A DNA stretch of 16,330 bases from Oscillospiraceae bacterium (lineage in GTDB: Bacteria > Bacillota > Clostridia > Oscillospirales > Oscillospiraceae), in NCBI GenBank assembly GCA_017501805.1, contig JAFVWG010000200.1, positions 1 to 16,330 of the forward strand, read 5' to 3'. Positions 1 through 8,659 of this stretch are shown piece by piece. Numbering within the stretch: position 1 is the first letter of the stretch; the number at the start of each line of letters is the position of its first letter. Both the position numbers and the translations under genes were made by a program. The notes beneath the pieces were generated by a model. That model saw only the letters and a list, made by a program, of their open reading frames with translations, made no database searches and was not told the origin of the DNA.

Positions 1-1370
1 CCGTAGACGGGTGATGTGCGGATCACATAATCCTGCACATAAATATCGCTCTCTTCATAAGTGACGGAAACCTGCACATCGAAACTGCTGAGAATGGTCT
101 GTGCGTCGATAACCGAATAATTCACAAGATTCGGCATGGACATTTTCTGAACGCCGAGCGAGGCGGTAACGGAAATCGTCGAGTCGGCCTTGACCGAGGT
201 CTTGGGCTTGGGATCCTGACTGACAATAAATCCGTACGGGATCGTATCATCAAAGACCCATTCCGTCACCTCGAACTTAAAGCGGTCGCCGTAAAGTCTC
301 TCCAGTGTATCTACAGACGTTTCACGCAGGTCCGGAACGCGGATCTCATCATCGTTGAAAATCGAGACGATCAGCGCCGCAAGACCGGTCACAGCCAGCA
401 GAACACCAAGCACGCCCGCAAGGATCGTCGTGCCGTTGATTTTTTTATTTTTCTTTTTCTCTGCGCTTCGGATCGGCTCGGCCTTTCGCGCAGGTTCTTC
501 TTCTGCCGGTGCACGCTCCTGCTTCGAGTCCTCAAAGAGTACGGCGGGATCCTGACGGAATTTCTCCAGATCCTCCACCATCTGCGTTGCATTCTGATAG
601 CGTGCATTCGGGTCTGCCCGCATCGCGCGCATAACGATCTGCTCCAGCCCCTCCGGGATCGATGGATTGATCGAGCGCAGCGCCGTGGGTGTGGAATGGA
701 TATGCTGGATCGCGACAGATACGGGGGTCTCCCCGTCAAACGGAGGTTTTCCCGCAAGCATCTCGTACATCACGACGCCGAGCGAATAAAGGTCCGTTCT
801 GCAGTCCACTTTTCCGCCCTTCGCCTGTTCCGGCGAGATATAGTGCACCGAGCCGAGCGCCTCGCGCGTCAGCGTGTTCTGCGCAGAGGTCATACGCGCG
901 ATGCCGAAGTCCGCGACCTTGACGCTTCCGTCCTTCAGAACCATAACGTTGTGCGGCTTGATATCGCGATGAATGACGCCCTTGTTGTGCGCATGTTCGA
1001 TCGCCTTGCAGATCTGCGGTGCAAAATGCAGGACCTCGCGCCAGGTGAGCGTCCCCTTCTGTTCCAGATACTGCTTGAGCGTGATCCCTTCGATCAGTTC
1101 CATCACGATATAGTCGCAGTCGTCCGTATGGGAAACATCATAGACATTGACGATATTCGGATGAGAGAGCATTGCGACAGCCTGTGATTCCGCGTGGAAT
1201 CTGCGGCGGAACTCGGCATCGCGGGAATATTCATCTTTCAGGATCTTCACCGCGACAGGACGGTTCAGACGATGGCAGGTTGCTTTGTACACGACCGCCA
1301 TACCGCCGCGTCCGATGACCTCAAGGATCTCGTATCGGTTATCCAAATGCATTCCTATGTAACGATCCAT
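1..1370 (-). CDS. prkC: PASTA-domain Ser/Thr protein kinase PrkC (3' end outside window)
   Basis: Membrane Ser/Thr kinase of the PrkC/PknB family. It senses peptidoglycan fragments through external PASTA domains and phosphorylates cell-wall, translation and metabolic proteins. The 456 visible codons are open without a stop. The kinase domain (about 13-275) shows the glycine loop GRGGMAVVY (20-28), VAVK with Lys42, the catalytic HRDIKPHN with Asp136, DFG (154-156) and the GSVHYISPEQ activation-loop end (173-182) typical of PrkC. A charged, lysine-rich linker leads to one membrane helix (about 313-337). PASTA 1 starts near 343 (IRVPDL) and PASTA 2 near 412 (MPNL); the window ends inside PASTA 2. 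The ATG at 1370 follows an AAAGGGG site. It lies 60 bases after stp, its cognate phosphatase. The C-terminus and any further PASTA repeats are not visible. Confidence 0.96.
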   Translation of the reverse strand, partial: MDRYIGMHLDNRYEILEVIGRGGMAVVYKATCHRLNRPVAVKILKDEYSRDAEFRRRFHAESQAVAMLSHPNIVNVYDVSHTDDCDYIVMELIEGITLKQYLEQKGTLTWREVLHFAPQICKAIEHAHNKGVIHRDIKPHNVMVLKDGSVKVADFGIARMTSAQNTLTREALGSVHYISPEQAKGGKVDCRTDLYSLGVVMYEMLAGKPPFDGETPVSVAIQHIHSTPTALRSINPSIPEGLEQIVMRAMRADPNARYQNATQMVEDLEKFRQDPAVLFEDSKQERAPAEEEPARKAEPIRSAEKKKNKKINGTTILAGVLGVLLAVTGLAALIVSIFNDDEIRVPDLRETSVDTLERLYGDRFKFEVTEWVFDDTIPYGFIVSQDPKPKTSVKADSTISVTASLGVQKMSMPNLVNYSVIDAQTILSSFDVQVSVTYEESDIYVQDYVIRTSPVY

Positions 1371-1430
1371 AGAAATTTCAACCCCTTTGAAGTATCCGTC
1401 TTTATCGGCAGACGTCACCGTTGTGCCGTG

Positions 1431-2162
1431 CTAACCGCCGACAAGAACGATCGTTGCGTTATCGGGCGCACCGCGCTGCTTTGCGATCTCCAGAAGCCGC
1501 TGACAGCAGTCCTCCTTCTGCACACCGTGCAGGACCTCGAACAGGATCTCCTGATCTGCCATCTGGTTGGAAACGCCGTCCGAACAGAGTATGATATTAT
1601 CCTCCTCCGCAAACGGGATTTGATAAATATCCCCCTCCACCTCCGGCTCCGTGCCGATGGCGCGTGTGATCAGATTCTTCTGCGGATGATTTTTTGCCTG
1701 CTCTTCGGTCAGTTCACCGCGCTGGACCATCATCTGCACAAAGGAATGATCCATTGTGATGCAGCGGATCCCCTCCGCACAGATATGATACGCACGGCTG
1801 TCTCCGACATTGATCATATATGCCTTCTGCGGCGTCACGATCGTCGCGACAAGCGTTGTACCCATACCGCGGAACTCTTCGGATTCACAGGATTGATCGT
1901 AGACTGCGGTGTTCGCCATCCGAAGCGCTTCACGGAGAAGCTCCTCTATCTTTTTCTCAGAAAGCTTTGCCTTCCAGGAGCGAACGACCTCGCCGAGAAA
2001 GACATTTGTCGCCAGATGGCTTGCGATCGAGCCGGAGCGTGCTCCGCCCATACCGTCGCAAACAACCGCCGCGACCGCCCCGCCTTCAAGCTGTTCGATC
2101 GCATAGGTATCCTGGTTCTCCGAACGTACCATTCCGACGTCCGTTATGCCCCATGCCCGCAT
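1431..2162 (-). CDS. stp: PP2C-type Ser/Thr protein phosphatase (Stp/PrpC)
   Basis: Cytoplasmic metal-dependent PPM/PP2C phosphatase that reverses phosphorylation by PrkC. At 243 aa it is the usual single-domain size. Metal-binding motifs are in order: ENQD (15-18), DGMGG (36-40), GMGTT (99-103), GDSRAY (120-125), CSDG with Asp195, and APDNAT with Asp234. The flap region MDHSFVQMMVQRGELTEEQA is typical of bacterial Stp. The ATG at 2162 sits behind a GAGGAGGGAG site and overlaps the last 19 bases of rlmN, so translation is probably coupled. The rlmN-stp-prkC order is the common Firmicutes arrangement and supports the kinase/phosphatase pairing. Confidence 0.96.
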   Translation of the reverse strand: MRAWGITDVGMVRSENQDTYAIEQLEGGAVAAVVCDGMGGARSGSIASHLATNVFLGEVVRSWKAKLSEKKIEELLREALRMANTAVYDQSCESEEFRGMGTTLVATIVTPQKAYMINVGDSRAYHICAEGIRCITMDHSFVQMMVQRGELTEEQAKNHPQKNLITRAIGTEPEVEGDIYQIPFAEEDNIILCSDGVSNQMADQEILFEVLHGVQKEDCCQRLLEIAKQRGAPDNATIVLVGG

Positions 2163-3202
2163 GGCGCTCCCTCCTCTTTCTTCTCGTATGCACGGCGAAG
2201 CTGACCGCAGGATGCGTCAATATCGCTGCCGAGCGTACGCCGGACTGTTGCCGTAACGCCGTGTTCCTCAAGGATCGTCTGAAAACGGCGGATCGCTTCA
2301 CGCGTGCTGGCGCGAAGACCAGTCTCCGTGACGGCATTCAGCGGGATCAGATTGACGTGCGCCGCCATACCGCCGAGCTTTTCAGCCAGCAGCTTCGCCT
2401 GCGCTTCGTGATCGCTGACTCCGTCGATCATTGTATATTCAAAACTGACGCGCCGTCCCGTGAGCGAAAAATACTTCCGACAGGCGTCGAGCAGTTCGTC
2501 TACAGGATATGCCTTGTTGATCGGCATAATGGCACTTCTGCTCTCATCGTCCGGACTGTGAAGCGAAACGGAAAGCGTGAGCTGAAGCCTGCGCTCCGCC
2601 AGCTCCAGGATCTTCGGCACAATGCCGCAGGTGGACAGACTGACGTGACGCATTCCGAGGTTTCTTCCGTTCGGATGGTTGAGCAGTTCCAAAAATTTCA
2701 GCACATTGTCAAAGTTATCCAAAGGCTCTCCGATGCCCATCAGGACGACGTTTGAAATTGTCAGCCCGGAATCCTTCTCCGCGAACAGGATCTGATCCAG
2801 CATCTCCGACGGCGCGAGACGGCGCACCAGCCCACCGATCGTCGAAGCGCAGAATTTGCACCCCATCGCGCATCCGACCTCCGAAGAAAGGCAGATGGAG
2901 CAGCCGTGGTGATACTGCATCAGAACCGACTCGACACAGTTGCCGTCCGCAAGCTGCCAAAGGTACTTGATCGTACCGTCCAGCTTCGAAACCTGCTTGC
3001 GCACGATTTTCGGTACTGTGATCTCAAAGGTCTCGTCAAGCCGCTCGCGAAGCGCATTGGAAAGATTTGTCATATCCGCAAAGCGCTCCGTACCGCCGTG
3101 CAGCCACTTGAAGATCTGTTTCGCACGGAACTTCGGCTCTCCGAGGGTCTGCAGTCTCTGTTCAAGTTCTTCAAGGGTCAGGGATTTGATATCCTCTCTC
3201 AT
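2144..3202 (-). CDS. rlmN: Dual-specificity 23S rRNA/tRNA adenine-C2 methyltransferase RlmN
   Basis: Radical SAM enzyme that methylates C2 of A2503 in 23S rRNA and of A37 in some tRNAs, using a methyl-cysteine intermediate. The 352 aa length is normal. The 4Fe-4S motif CAMGCKFC supplies Cys111, Cys115 and Cys118. The mechanistic pair is Cys104 (SICLSSE) and Cys332 (DIDASCGQL), so all five key cysteines are present. GIGEPLDN (157-164) is the family's SAM-binding GEP motif. The frame stays open upstream to 3298, but the ATG at 3202 has a GAGGAG site and forms an ATGA overlap with the rsmB stop, so I chose it. The last residues (EKKEEGAPCGHGA) overlap the stp start. Confidence 0.97.
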   Translation of the reverse strand: MREDIKSLTLEELEQRLQTLGEPKFRAKQIFKWLHGGTERFADMTNLSNALRERLDETFEITVPKIVRKQVSKLDGTIKYLWQLADGNCVESVLMQYHHGCSICLSSEVGCAMGCKFCASTIGGLVRRLAPSEMLDQILFAEKDSGLTISNVVLMGIGEPLDNFDNVLKFLELLNHPNGRNLGMRHVSLSTCGIVPKILELAERRLQLTLSVSLHSPDDESRSAIMPINKAYPVDELLDACRKYFSLTGRRVSFEYTMIDGVSDHEAQAKLLAEKLGGMAAHVNLIPLNAVTETGLRASTREAIRRFQTILEEHGVTATVRRTLGSDIDASCGQLRRAYEKKEEGAPCGHGA

Positions 3203-4503
3203 GCGCGTCTCCTCATTTTTGCGATAAAAAAGCCGTCTGTATGATGCCGATGCGGCAGCAGTGTGAGCATACCGCTCTCCGATCTCACCCCGCCGCAAAG
3301 GGAAAAGTCCTCCGATGAAAATTCGGGATGATCCTTCAAAAACGCCTGCACGACCTGCTCGTTTTCGCGTTTGAGTATGGTGCAGGTGCTGTAGAGGAGG
3401 ATTCCGCCGGGCCTTACACAGCGGCTGACCCGATCGAGAATTGCACGCTGCAGCGCAGGCAGCTTCTCCGTCTCTTTCAAATCCTTATAGCGGATGTCCG
3501 GCTTTTTACGGATAACGCCGAGACCCGAGCAGGGTGCGTCGCAGATCACCAGATCAAACTGCCCGTCGAGCTCTTCGGGGGTATTGCGGGCATCACGGGC
3601 AAAGGTTTGGATGATATGGATGCCGAGCCGGTCGGCACTTTCTCGCACGAGACGCAGTTTTCCCTCGTGCAGATCGCAGCAATGGATTTCGCCGCTGTCG
3701 CGCATCGCGATCGCCGCGGCAATGCTTTTTCCGCCCGGTGCGCCGCAGCAGTCCAGAACACGCTGTCCCGGTTTCGGGTCGGCAGCGTCAACGGTCAGCT
3801 TCGCCGCGGGATCCTGCACATAGACAAGTCCGTCACAAAATGCCTTGAGCCGCTCGGGGCTTCCCGCACCGGCGATGGTGAAGCAGTCCGTCTGCAGCGG
3901 ATGCCGCGACACCTTTACGCCTTCCGCTTCCAGCGCAGACGCCGCCTCCTCCTGCGATACGCGCAGAAGATTTGTCTGCAGCGTTGCCTCGGGCGCTTCG
4001 TTGTTGCAGGCAAGCAGAGCTTCCAGCTCCTCGCTTCCGATCGAGTCCGCAAGCAGAGAGACAAGCTCCTCGCTGTGGCTGTAGCGCAGCGCAAGAGACG
4101 CAGGCATCGGGATCGATTCCGCCTTCCGCGTAAGCGCACGAAGCACGGCGTTGATCAGTCCCGCCGCCTGACGATTGGCATATTTTTTCCCCTGCTGCAC
4201 CGCTTCGTCCACCGCAGCCGCGTTCGGAACACGATCCAAAAAGAGGATCTGATACGCGCCGAGGCGCAAAATATCCGCAACAACAGGCTGCAGCTTTGCC
4301 ATTCCGTGATCGAGGCAAGCATTAAGGTAGTGGTCCAGCAGCATACGGTTTTGCAGAACGCCGTAACACAGGCGGCTTGCAAGCGCTGCATCCCGCCGAT
4401 CCAGACGGTCGCGCTCTATATAGCTTTTCAGTACGCCGTCCGACCACCCGTTTTGTCTTCGGCAGGCGATCAGCGCGGACAGTGCCGTGGTTCTGGCGCT
4501 CAT
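3199..4503 (-). CDS. rsmB: 16S rRNA (cytosine-967-C5)-methyltransferase RsmB
   Basis: SAM-dependent enzyme that methylates C967 of 16S rRNA during 30S assembly. At 434 aa it has the full two-part design: a NusB-like RNA-binding domain (about 1-130, including VPNAAAVDEAV) and a Rossmann methyltransferase domain (about 165-434). The SAM motif is CCGAPGGKS (252-260). The two active-site cysteines of the m5C family are visible as DAPCSG (Cys325) and YSTC (Cys374). The ATG at 4503 is 11 bases after the fmt stop and has an AAGGAGA site. Its TGA overlaps the rlmN ATG. In some Clostridia a zinc peptidase gene sits between fmt and rsmB; here there is none. Confidence 0.97.
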   Translation of the reverse strand: MSARTTALSALIACRRQNGWSDGVLKSYIERDRLDRRDAALASRLCYGVLQNRMLLDHYLNACLDHGMAKLQPVVADILRLGAYQILFLDRVPNAAAVDEAVQQGKKYANRQAAGLINAVLRALTRKAESIPMPASLALRYSHSEELVSLLADSIGSEELEALLACNNEAPEATLQTNLLRVSQEEAASALEAEGVKVSRHPLQTDCFTIAGAGSPERLKAFCDGLVYVQDPAAKLTVDAADPKPGQRVLDCCGAPGGKSIAAAIAMRDSGEIHCCDLHEGKLRLVRESADRLGIHIIQTFARDARNTPEELDGQFDLVICDAPCSGLGVIRKKPDIRYKDLKETEKLPALQRAILDRVSRCVRPGGILLYSTCTILKRENEQVVQAFLKDHPEFSSEDFSLCGGVRSESGMLTLLPHRHHTDGFFIAKMRRRA

Positions 4504-4514
4504 ACATATCTCCT

Positions 4515-5432
4515 TCAGATGCGGAGCGGATGGCCGCGGAAGTAGTCCGCAGCGCTCATACGCTTGCCGCCCTCAGCCTGGAGCCGGGTCACCGTTACGA
4601 CCTCATTCGCTCCACAGGCGATCTTGAGTCCTTTTTTCGTCAGTTCGAGGATGGTTCCGGGCTCGGCGTCCGTCTTCTCATCCTCCCGCTCGGCGCAGTA
4701 TATCTTGAACTGTGTGCCGCCGAGCACCGCCGTTGCCACAGGCCACGGAATGAGACCTCGGATCTGATCGATCACATACTGCGCAGGCTCGTCCCAGCGG
4801 ATGGGACTGAGCTCTTTGGACAGCATCGGCGCGTAGGTCGCGCGTGCAGGGTCCTGCGGTGTTCTTGTGACCGTCCCCTCTTCGATCGCACGGATCGTGT
4901 CACAGGCAAGCTCCGCAGCAATATCGGAAAGCCGCGCCAAAAGCTCCTCTGCAGTTTCCGTAGGCGAGATGGGCGTCCTGCGGATCTCGATGACGTCTCC
5001 CTCGTCCATCCCTGCGGAGAGGAACATCGCGCTGACGCCCGTCTCGGTATAGTGGCGCAGGATCGCCCATTGCACAGGGCCTGCGCCGCGCAGCTCCGGG
5101 AGAACACTGGCGTGCATATTGATGCAGCCGTGCTTCGGGATGTCCAGCACGCTCTGCGGCAGGATCTTTCCGTAGGCGACCGCAACGATCAGCTCGGGTT
5201 CAAGTGCGCGGAGCTCCTCGACAACAGCATCGTCACGGAAGGTCGTAGGCTGATAGATGGGAAGTCCCGCTTCCAGCGCATATTCCTTCACTTCGGAGAT
5301 CGCGAGCTTCATACCGCGATTTTTCGGGGTATCCTGCTTTGTGTAGACGCCGACGATCTCGTGTCCAGCCTCGTGGATCGCTTTGAGGGATCGGCGCGCG
5401 ATCTCAGGAGTTCCCATAAATACGAGTTTCAT
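4515..5432 (-). CDS. fmt: Methionyl-tRNA formyltransferase
   Basis: Transfers formyl from 10-formyl-tetrahydrofolate to initiator Met-tRNA, the step before translation initiation. At 305 aa it is slightly short but complete: N-terminal formyl-transferase domain (1-about 190) and C-terminal tRNA-binding barrel (about 200-305). The N-terminus MKLVFMGTPEIA is diagnostic. Catalytic Asn105, His107 and Asp143 fall in INMHAS and GMDEGD. The usual LLPxxRGAAPI loop reads VLPELRGAGPV. The ATG overlaps the def stop (ATGA) and its AGGAGG site lies inside the def coding end, so the two are translationally coupled. Def later removes the formyl group that Fmt adds. Confidence 0.97.
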   Translation of the reverse strand: MKLVFMGTPEIARRSLKAIHEAGHEIVGVYTKQDTPKNRGMKLAISEVKEYALEAGLPIYQPTTFRDDAVVEELRALEPELIVAVAYGKILPQSVLDIPKHGCINMHASVLPELRGAGPVQWAILRHYTETGVSAMFLSAGMDEGDVIEIRRTPISPTETAEELLARLSDIAAELACDTIRAIEEGTVTRTPQDPARATYAPMLSKELSPIRWDEPAQYVIDQIRGLIPWPVATAVLGGTQFKIYCAEREDEKTDAEPGTILELTKKGLKIACGANEVVTVTRLQAEGGKRMSAADYFRGHPLRI

Positions 5433-5923
5433 TCCTCGTCCTCCTGTGCGTTTGCAAGTTCTTCGAGTTCCTCTGCGGTGAGCATGCGCTCGGCAACCTC
5501 GGTATAGATGTGTCCGTCGAGGTGATCCAGCTCGTGGCAGAATGCACGCGCCATCAGCTCCTCACCATCAACTTCAAACCAGTTGCCGTCCCGATCCTGT
5601 GCGCGCACCGTCGCCTTCATCGGGCGGGTAACAATGCCGTACTTCCCGGGAACGCTCAGACAGCCCTCAAGCCCCGTCTGTTCCCCTTCGGTCGCAATGA
5701 TCTCGGGATTGATGAGCTCCAGAAGCTCTTCGCCTCCGTCGATCACGACAACGCGGCGCAGAATACCGACCTGCGGCGCGGCAAGACCGACGCCGTTCGA
5801 CTCATAGAGTGTGTCCGCCATATCATCGAGCAGCGTGTGCAGCCGCTCGTCGAAATCGGTAACGGGTCGGCAGCGTTTATGCAGCACGGACTCGTCCGCA
5901 GTTAAAATCATTCTCAATGCCAT
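5429..5923 (-). CDS. def: Peptide deformylase
   Basis: Metalloprotease that removes the formyl group from nascent peptides at the ribosome exit. The 164 aa length is typical. All three motifs are intact: motif I GVGLAAPQ (44-51), motif II EGCLSVP (86-92, metal ligand Cys88) and motif III HELDH (130-134, metal ligands His130 and His134, catalytic Glu131). The acidic C-terminal tail (about 149-164) is probably flexible. The ATG at 5923 lies 12 bases after the priA stop with a GGGGAAAAG site. The stop overlaps the fmt start by ATGA. Confidence 0.97.
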   Translation of the reverse strand: MALRMILTADESVLHKRCRPVTDFDERLHTLLDDMADTLYESNGVGLAAPQVGILRRVVVIDGGEELLELINPEIIATEGEQTGLEGCLSVPGKYGIVTRPMKATVRAQDRDGNWFEVDGEELMARAFCHELDHLDGHIYTEVAERMLTAEELEELANAQEDEE

Positions 5924-5935
5924 CGTTCTTTTCCC

Positions 5936-8374
5936 CTATTCGTAGGGATCGACGTCCGCATAGGCGGCGACGTCCCGTGTGCTTTTGTTCTTTCCGAACT
6001 CCCGCAGAAGATGCGCAAGGATCTTTCGCAGCTCCGGGGTGTTCTTTCCGTTGAGTGTCAGATGGTAAAAATACCGCTGGTTTATCTTAACGATCGGCGC
6101 AGGTGACGGTCCGAGGATCGTTGCCTCGATGTTTTCCCGGGAAAGCATCTGCTCGAGCCAGCGGCGGAAGAGCATTGCACCCGCAGTCACACGCTGTTCT
6201 TCGTTCCCGGAGAAACAGACGCGCAGCAGATTGGAGAACGGCGGGAAATTCCGCAGCTCACGGATCTTGATCTCAAGATCATAAAAACCGTCGTAATCCT
6301 GTGCGGCAGCCATTTTCAGGATCTTATTTTCGGGCGTCATCGTCTGAATGAGCGCCGCCCCTTCTGTCCCGCCGCGTCCCGCGCGTCCAACGACCTGCGT
6401 GATCATGGAAAACGTGGTTTCCGCCGCGCGGAAGTGATCGACATACAGGGACAGATCCGCGTCCAGCACACCGACAAGCGTAACATTGGGAAAATCCAGT
6501 CCCTTTGCCACCATCTGCGTACCGAGCAGGATGGGGATCTTCTCCTTGCGGAAGCGCTGCAGAATGACGTCGTGGGAATTGACCGCAGTAACGGTATCGG
6601 CATCTATTCGCAGGATCCCGGTGTCCGGCAGTCTGCTCTCAAGCTCCTGCTCGACCCGCTGTGTTCCCGCTCCGACCGGCTTTCTGTGTCCGCCGCAGAC
6701 GGGACAGGCCGTTTGGACAGGCTCGGAATAGCCGCAGTAGTGACACATCAGACGCCTGTTTGCACTGTGATAGGTCAGGCTTACACTGCAGCGCGGACAC
6801 TGCGGCACATCGCCGCAGTCGACGCAGACAAGAAAGCGGCTGTTTCCGCGTCGGTTGAGGAACAGGATCGCCTGTTCGCCCTTCTCCGCACGGTCTTTCA
6901 GTTCTCGGATCAAGCGATGGCTCAGGCTTCCGCCGTTGCCCTCTTTCAGTTCGCCGCGCATATCCGCAAGCTCTGCCGTCGGAAGCTCTTTTCCGTTGTA
7001 GCGTTCCGTCAGACGGTACAGAGAATACTCCCCGTTTTTCGCGTGGTACATACTCTCCACAGAAGGCGTTGCGGAACCGAGAAGGACAAGCGCCTGTTCC
7101 TTGACGCCGCGCCAGATCGCCACCTCTCTCGCGTGGTAGCGCGGCGCGTTCTGCGATTTATAGGTATGCTCCTGCTCCTCGTCCAGAATGATCAGCCCGA
7201 GGTCACACGCAGGGGCAAAGACAGCGCTGCGCGTGCCGACGATGACCTTTGCCTCGCCGGAGCGGACGCGCTTCCACTCGTCATAGCGTTCCCCCACGCG
7301 AAGGCTGCTGTGAAGCACCGCGGTCTGCTCACCGAAATGCGAGGAGACAAGCCGCATCAGCTGCGGCGTCAGCGCAATTTCGGGAACAAGCAGCAAAGCG
7401 CTTTTCCCCTTCTTTAAGCAGGCACGGATCAGATTGATGTACACGGCAGTCTTGCCGCTGCCCGTCACACCGTAAAGCAAAGCGGGTTTTCCCGGCGTAT
7501 CAAGCTGCGACTCCAGGGAATCACAGACAGACTGCTGCGCGCTGTTGAGAACCATCGGTCCTGCGGGCTCGACATCGTCGAAACGGACACGGCGGTAGAC
7601 CTCCTGCTCGGACGAGCGGATCAGCGAGAGCTTTTCCAGTCTGCGAAGTGTTGCTGCCGTTGCGCCGGTGTGGTATTGCACCTCGCGGCTGCACGCGTTT
7701 CCCGCCGCAGCAAGAAAGCGCAGCACTTCCGCCTGAACAGGTGCGGAACGGGATCGTTCCTCCGCCGCGTCACGCGCGTCCTCCGCACTTACCGCAAGGG
7801 AGAGAATACGTTCCGTTTTGTCCTCCGCACGGCGCAGAAAGTCCGTCTGTGCGGAAAGGAGTTTTTTTCTTGTGAGATAGCGCAGCGCATCGCGAAGCGC
7901 TTCCTCGTCCGGGAATCGGCTTTTGAGCTTTGTGTATTCCGCGCTGCCGTCCATCTCGATGACCGCATCCATCACTTCAACCGCAAAGGGCTTTCTCTTT
8001 GCAATTTCCGTATGATCCGCCTCGGGATCGGCAACGGAAAACACCTCACGTCCCTGAAACCACAGCCCTGCGGGCAGCATCGCCTTGGCAGCATCGTAGA
8101 AGGTGCAGAAATACCGCTGACGGATAAAGGCCGCAAGCCGCAGCATCGTTTCGCTGAGCAGCGGTTCTTCGTCCAAAACGTCACGGATCACTTTGAGATC
8201 CTCTCCGTCCCCTTCCAACACCTGCAGCACGATGCCCTCCGTCGGTCGGTTTCCGCGACCGAATGGTACATTGACGCGAACGCCGGGCAGAAGCGTTACT
8301 CCGCGCGGCACACGGTAGGAAAAGGGCTTGTCCATAGAAAAAGAAGCTGCGCTGACCGCGATGCTTGCTATCAT
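5936..8374 (-). CDS. priA: Primosomal replication-restart helicase PriA
   Basis: 3'-5' superfamily 2 helicase that reloads the replisome at stalled forks. At 812 aa it is full length for a Gram-positive PriA. The N-terminal DNA-binding region (about 1-110, with VPFGRGNRPTEGIV) recognises 3' ends. Walker A is GVTGSGKT (302-309). The Walker B box is DEEQEH (398-403), a variant of the commoner DEEH form. Eight zinc-binding cysteines lie at 517, 520, 526, 529, 544, 547, 557 and 560. Motif V/VI residues include GTQMVAKGLDFP (618-629) and VVGRAGR (661-667). The ATG at 8374 follows AAAGGGG. In Bacillus coaBC precedes priA; here the preceding gap contains only a hairpin. Confidence 0.97.
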   Translation of the reverse strand: MIASIAVSAASFSMDKPFSYRVPRGVTLLPGVRVNVPFGRGNRPTEGIVLQVLEGDGEDLKVIRDVLDEEPLLSETMLRLAAFIRQRYFCTFYDAAKAMLPAGLWFQGREVFSVADPEADHTEIAKRKPFAVEVMDAVIEMDGSAEYTKLKSRFPDEEALRDALRYLTRKKLLSAQTDFLRRAEDKTERILSLAVSAEDARDAAEERSRSAPVQAEVLRFLAAAGNACSREVQYHTGATAATLRRLEKLSLIRSSEQEVYRRVRFDDVEPAGPMVLNSAQQSVCDSLESQLDTPGKPALLYGVTGSGKTAVYINLIRACLKKGKSALLLVPEIALTPQLMRLVSSHFGEQTAVLHSSLRVGERYDEWKRVRSGEAKVIVGTRSAVFAPACDLGLIILDEEQEHTYKSQNAPRYHAREVAIWRGVKEQALVLLGSATPSVESMYHAKNGEYSLYRLTERYNGKELPTAELADMRGELKEGNGGSLSHRLIRELKDRAEKGEQAILFLNRRGNSRFLVCVDCGDVPQCPRCSVSLTYHSANRRLMCHYCGYSEPVQTACPVCGGHRKPVGAGTQRVEQELESRLPDTGILRIDADTVTAVNSHDVILQRFRKEKIPILLGTQMVAKGLDFPNVTLVGVLDADLSLYVDHFRAAETTFSMITQVVGRAGRGGTEGAALIQTMTPENKILKMAAAQDYDGFYDLEIKIRELRNFPPFSNLLRVCFSGNEEQRVTAGAMLFRRWLEQMLSRENIEATILGPSPAPIVKINQRYFYHLTLNGKNTPELRKILAHLLREFGKNKSTRDVAAYADVDPYE

Positions 8375-8407
8375 ATCCTACGCCCCTTTCAGAAATCCCC
8401 GGAACAG

Positions 8408-8446
8408 ACTTGCAAGGCGCAGGAGTTGCTCCCGCACCTTGTAAGT
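8408..8446 (-). other. 39-base stem-loop between rpoZ and priA
   Basis: Near-perfect inverted repeat with arms 8408-8425 and 8429-8446 and a 3-base loop (8426-8428). Read as minus-strand RNA the stem has 18 pairs: 15 Watson-Crick, two G-U and one A-C mismatch. Two of the three arm differences are tolerated as G-U only in the minus-strand transcript, which fits selection as operon RNA. No T-run follows on the minus strand, so it is not a standard intrinsic terminator. It starts 6 bases after the rpoZ stop and ends 33 bases before the priA ATG. A role in mRNA processing, partial attenuation or 3' protection is inference. Confidence 0.75.
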
Positions 8447-8451
8447 ATGTC

Positions 8452-8658
8452 TTATTTGCGATATTCGTCCTTCATAGAAGCGACCAGTTCGCCTCTCGCG
8501 ACCTCACGGATCGCCAGGGTGACAGACTTTTCCGGCAGGGGCTCATGCGTGAGCTCCGACTCAATGGAAAGCTGTCTGGCGCGGCGCGCAACGACGTTGA
8601 CGAGCAGATATCTGCTCTCGACATTTTTCAGCAAATCAGCAATGGGTGGATAAAGCAC
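8452..8658 (-). CDS. rpoZ: DNA-directed RNA polymerase omega subunit
   Basis: Small subunit that binds beta-prime and helps RNA polymerase assembly. The product is 68 aa, normal for Firmicutes, with the family pattern YPPIADLLKNVESRYLLVNVVARRARQL at its start. The initiation codon is GTG at 8658, with a strong AAGGAGG site 9 bases upstream inside the end of gmk; no ATG gives the conserved N-terminus. It begins one base after the gmk stop. The gmk-rpoZ order is standard in Firmicutes. Confidence 0.95.
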   Translation of the reverse strand: MLYPPIADLLKNVESRYLLVNVVARRARQLSIESELTHEPLPEKSVTLAIREVARGELVASMKDEYRK

Positions 8659-8659
8659 G

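Noticed and set aside
1194..2204. 336-codon plus-strand open frame across prkC and stp
   Set aside because: It runs antisense to two genes with intact catalytic motifs, lacks a ribosome binding site and shows no recognisable domain.
3328..4545. 405-codon plus-strand open frame opposite rsmB
   Set aside because: It is antisense to rsmB, is rich in R, H and Q, and has no family pattern; rsmB has both active-site cysteines.
8408..8446. Hairpin as a Rho-independent terminator after rpoZ
   Set aside because: No T-run follows the stem on either strand, and no clear promoter follows for priA, so full termination here is unlikely.
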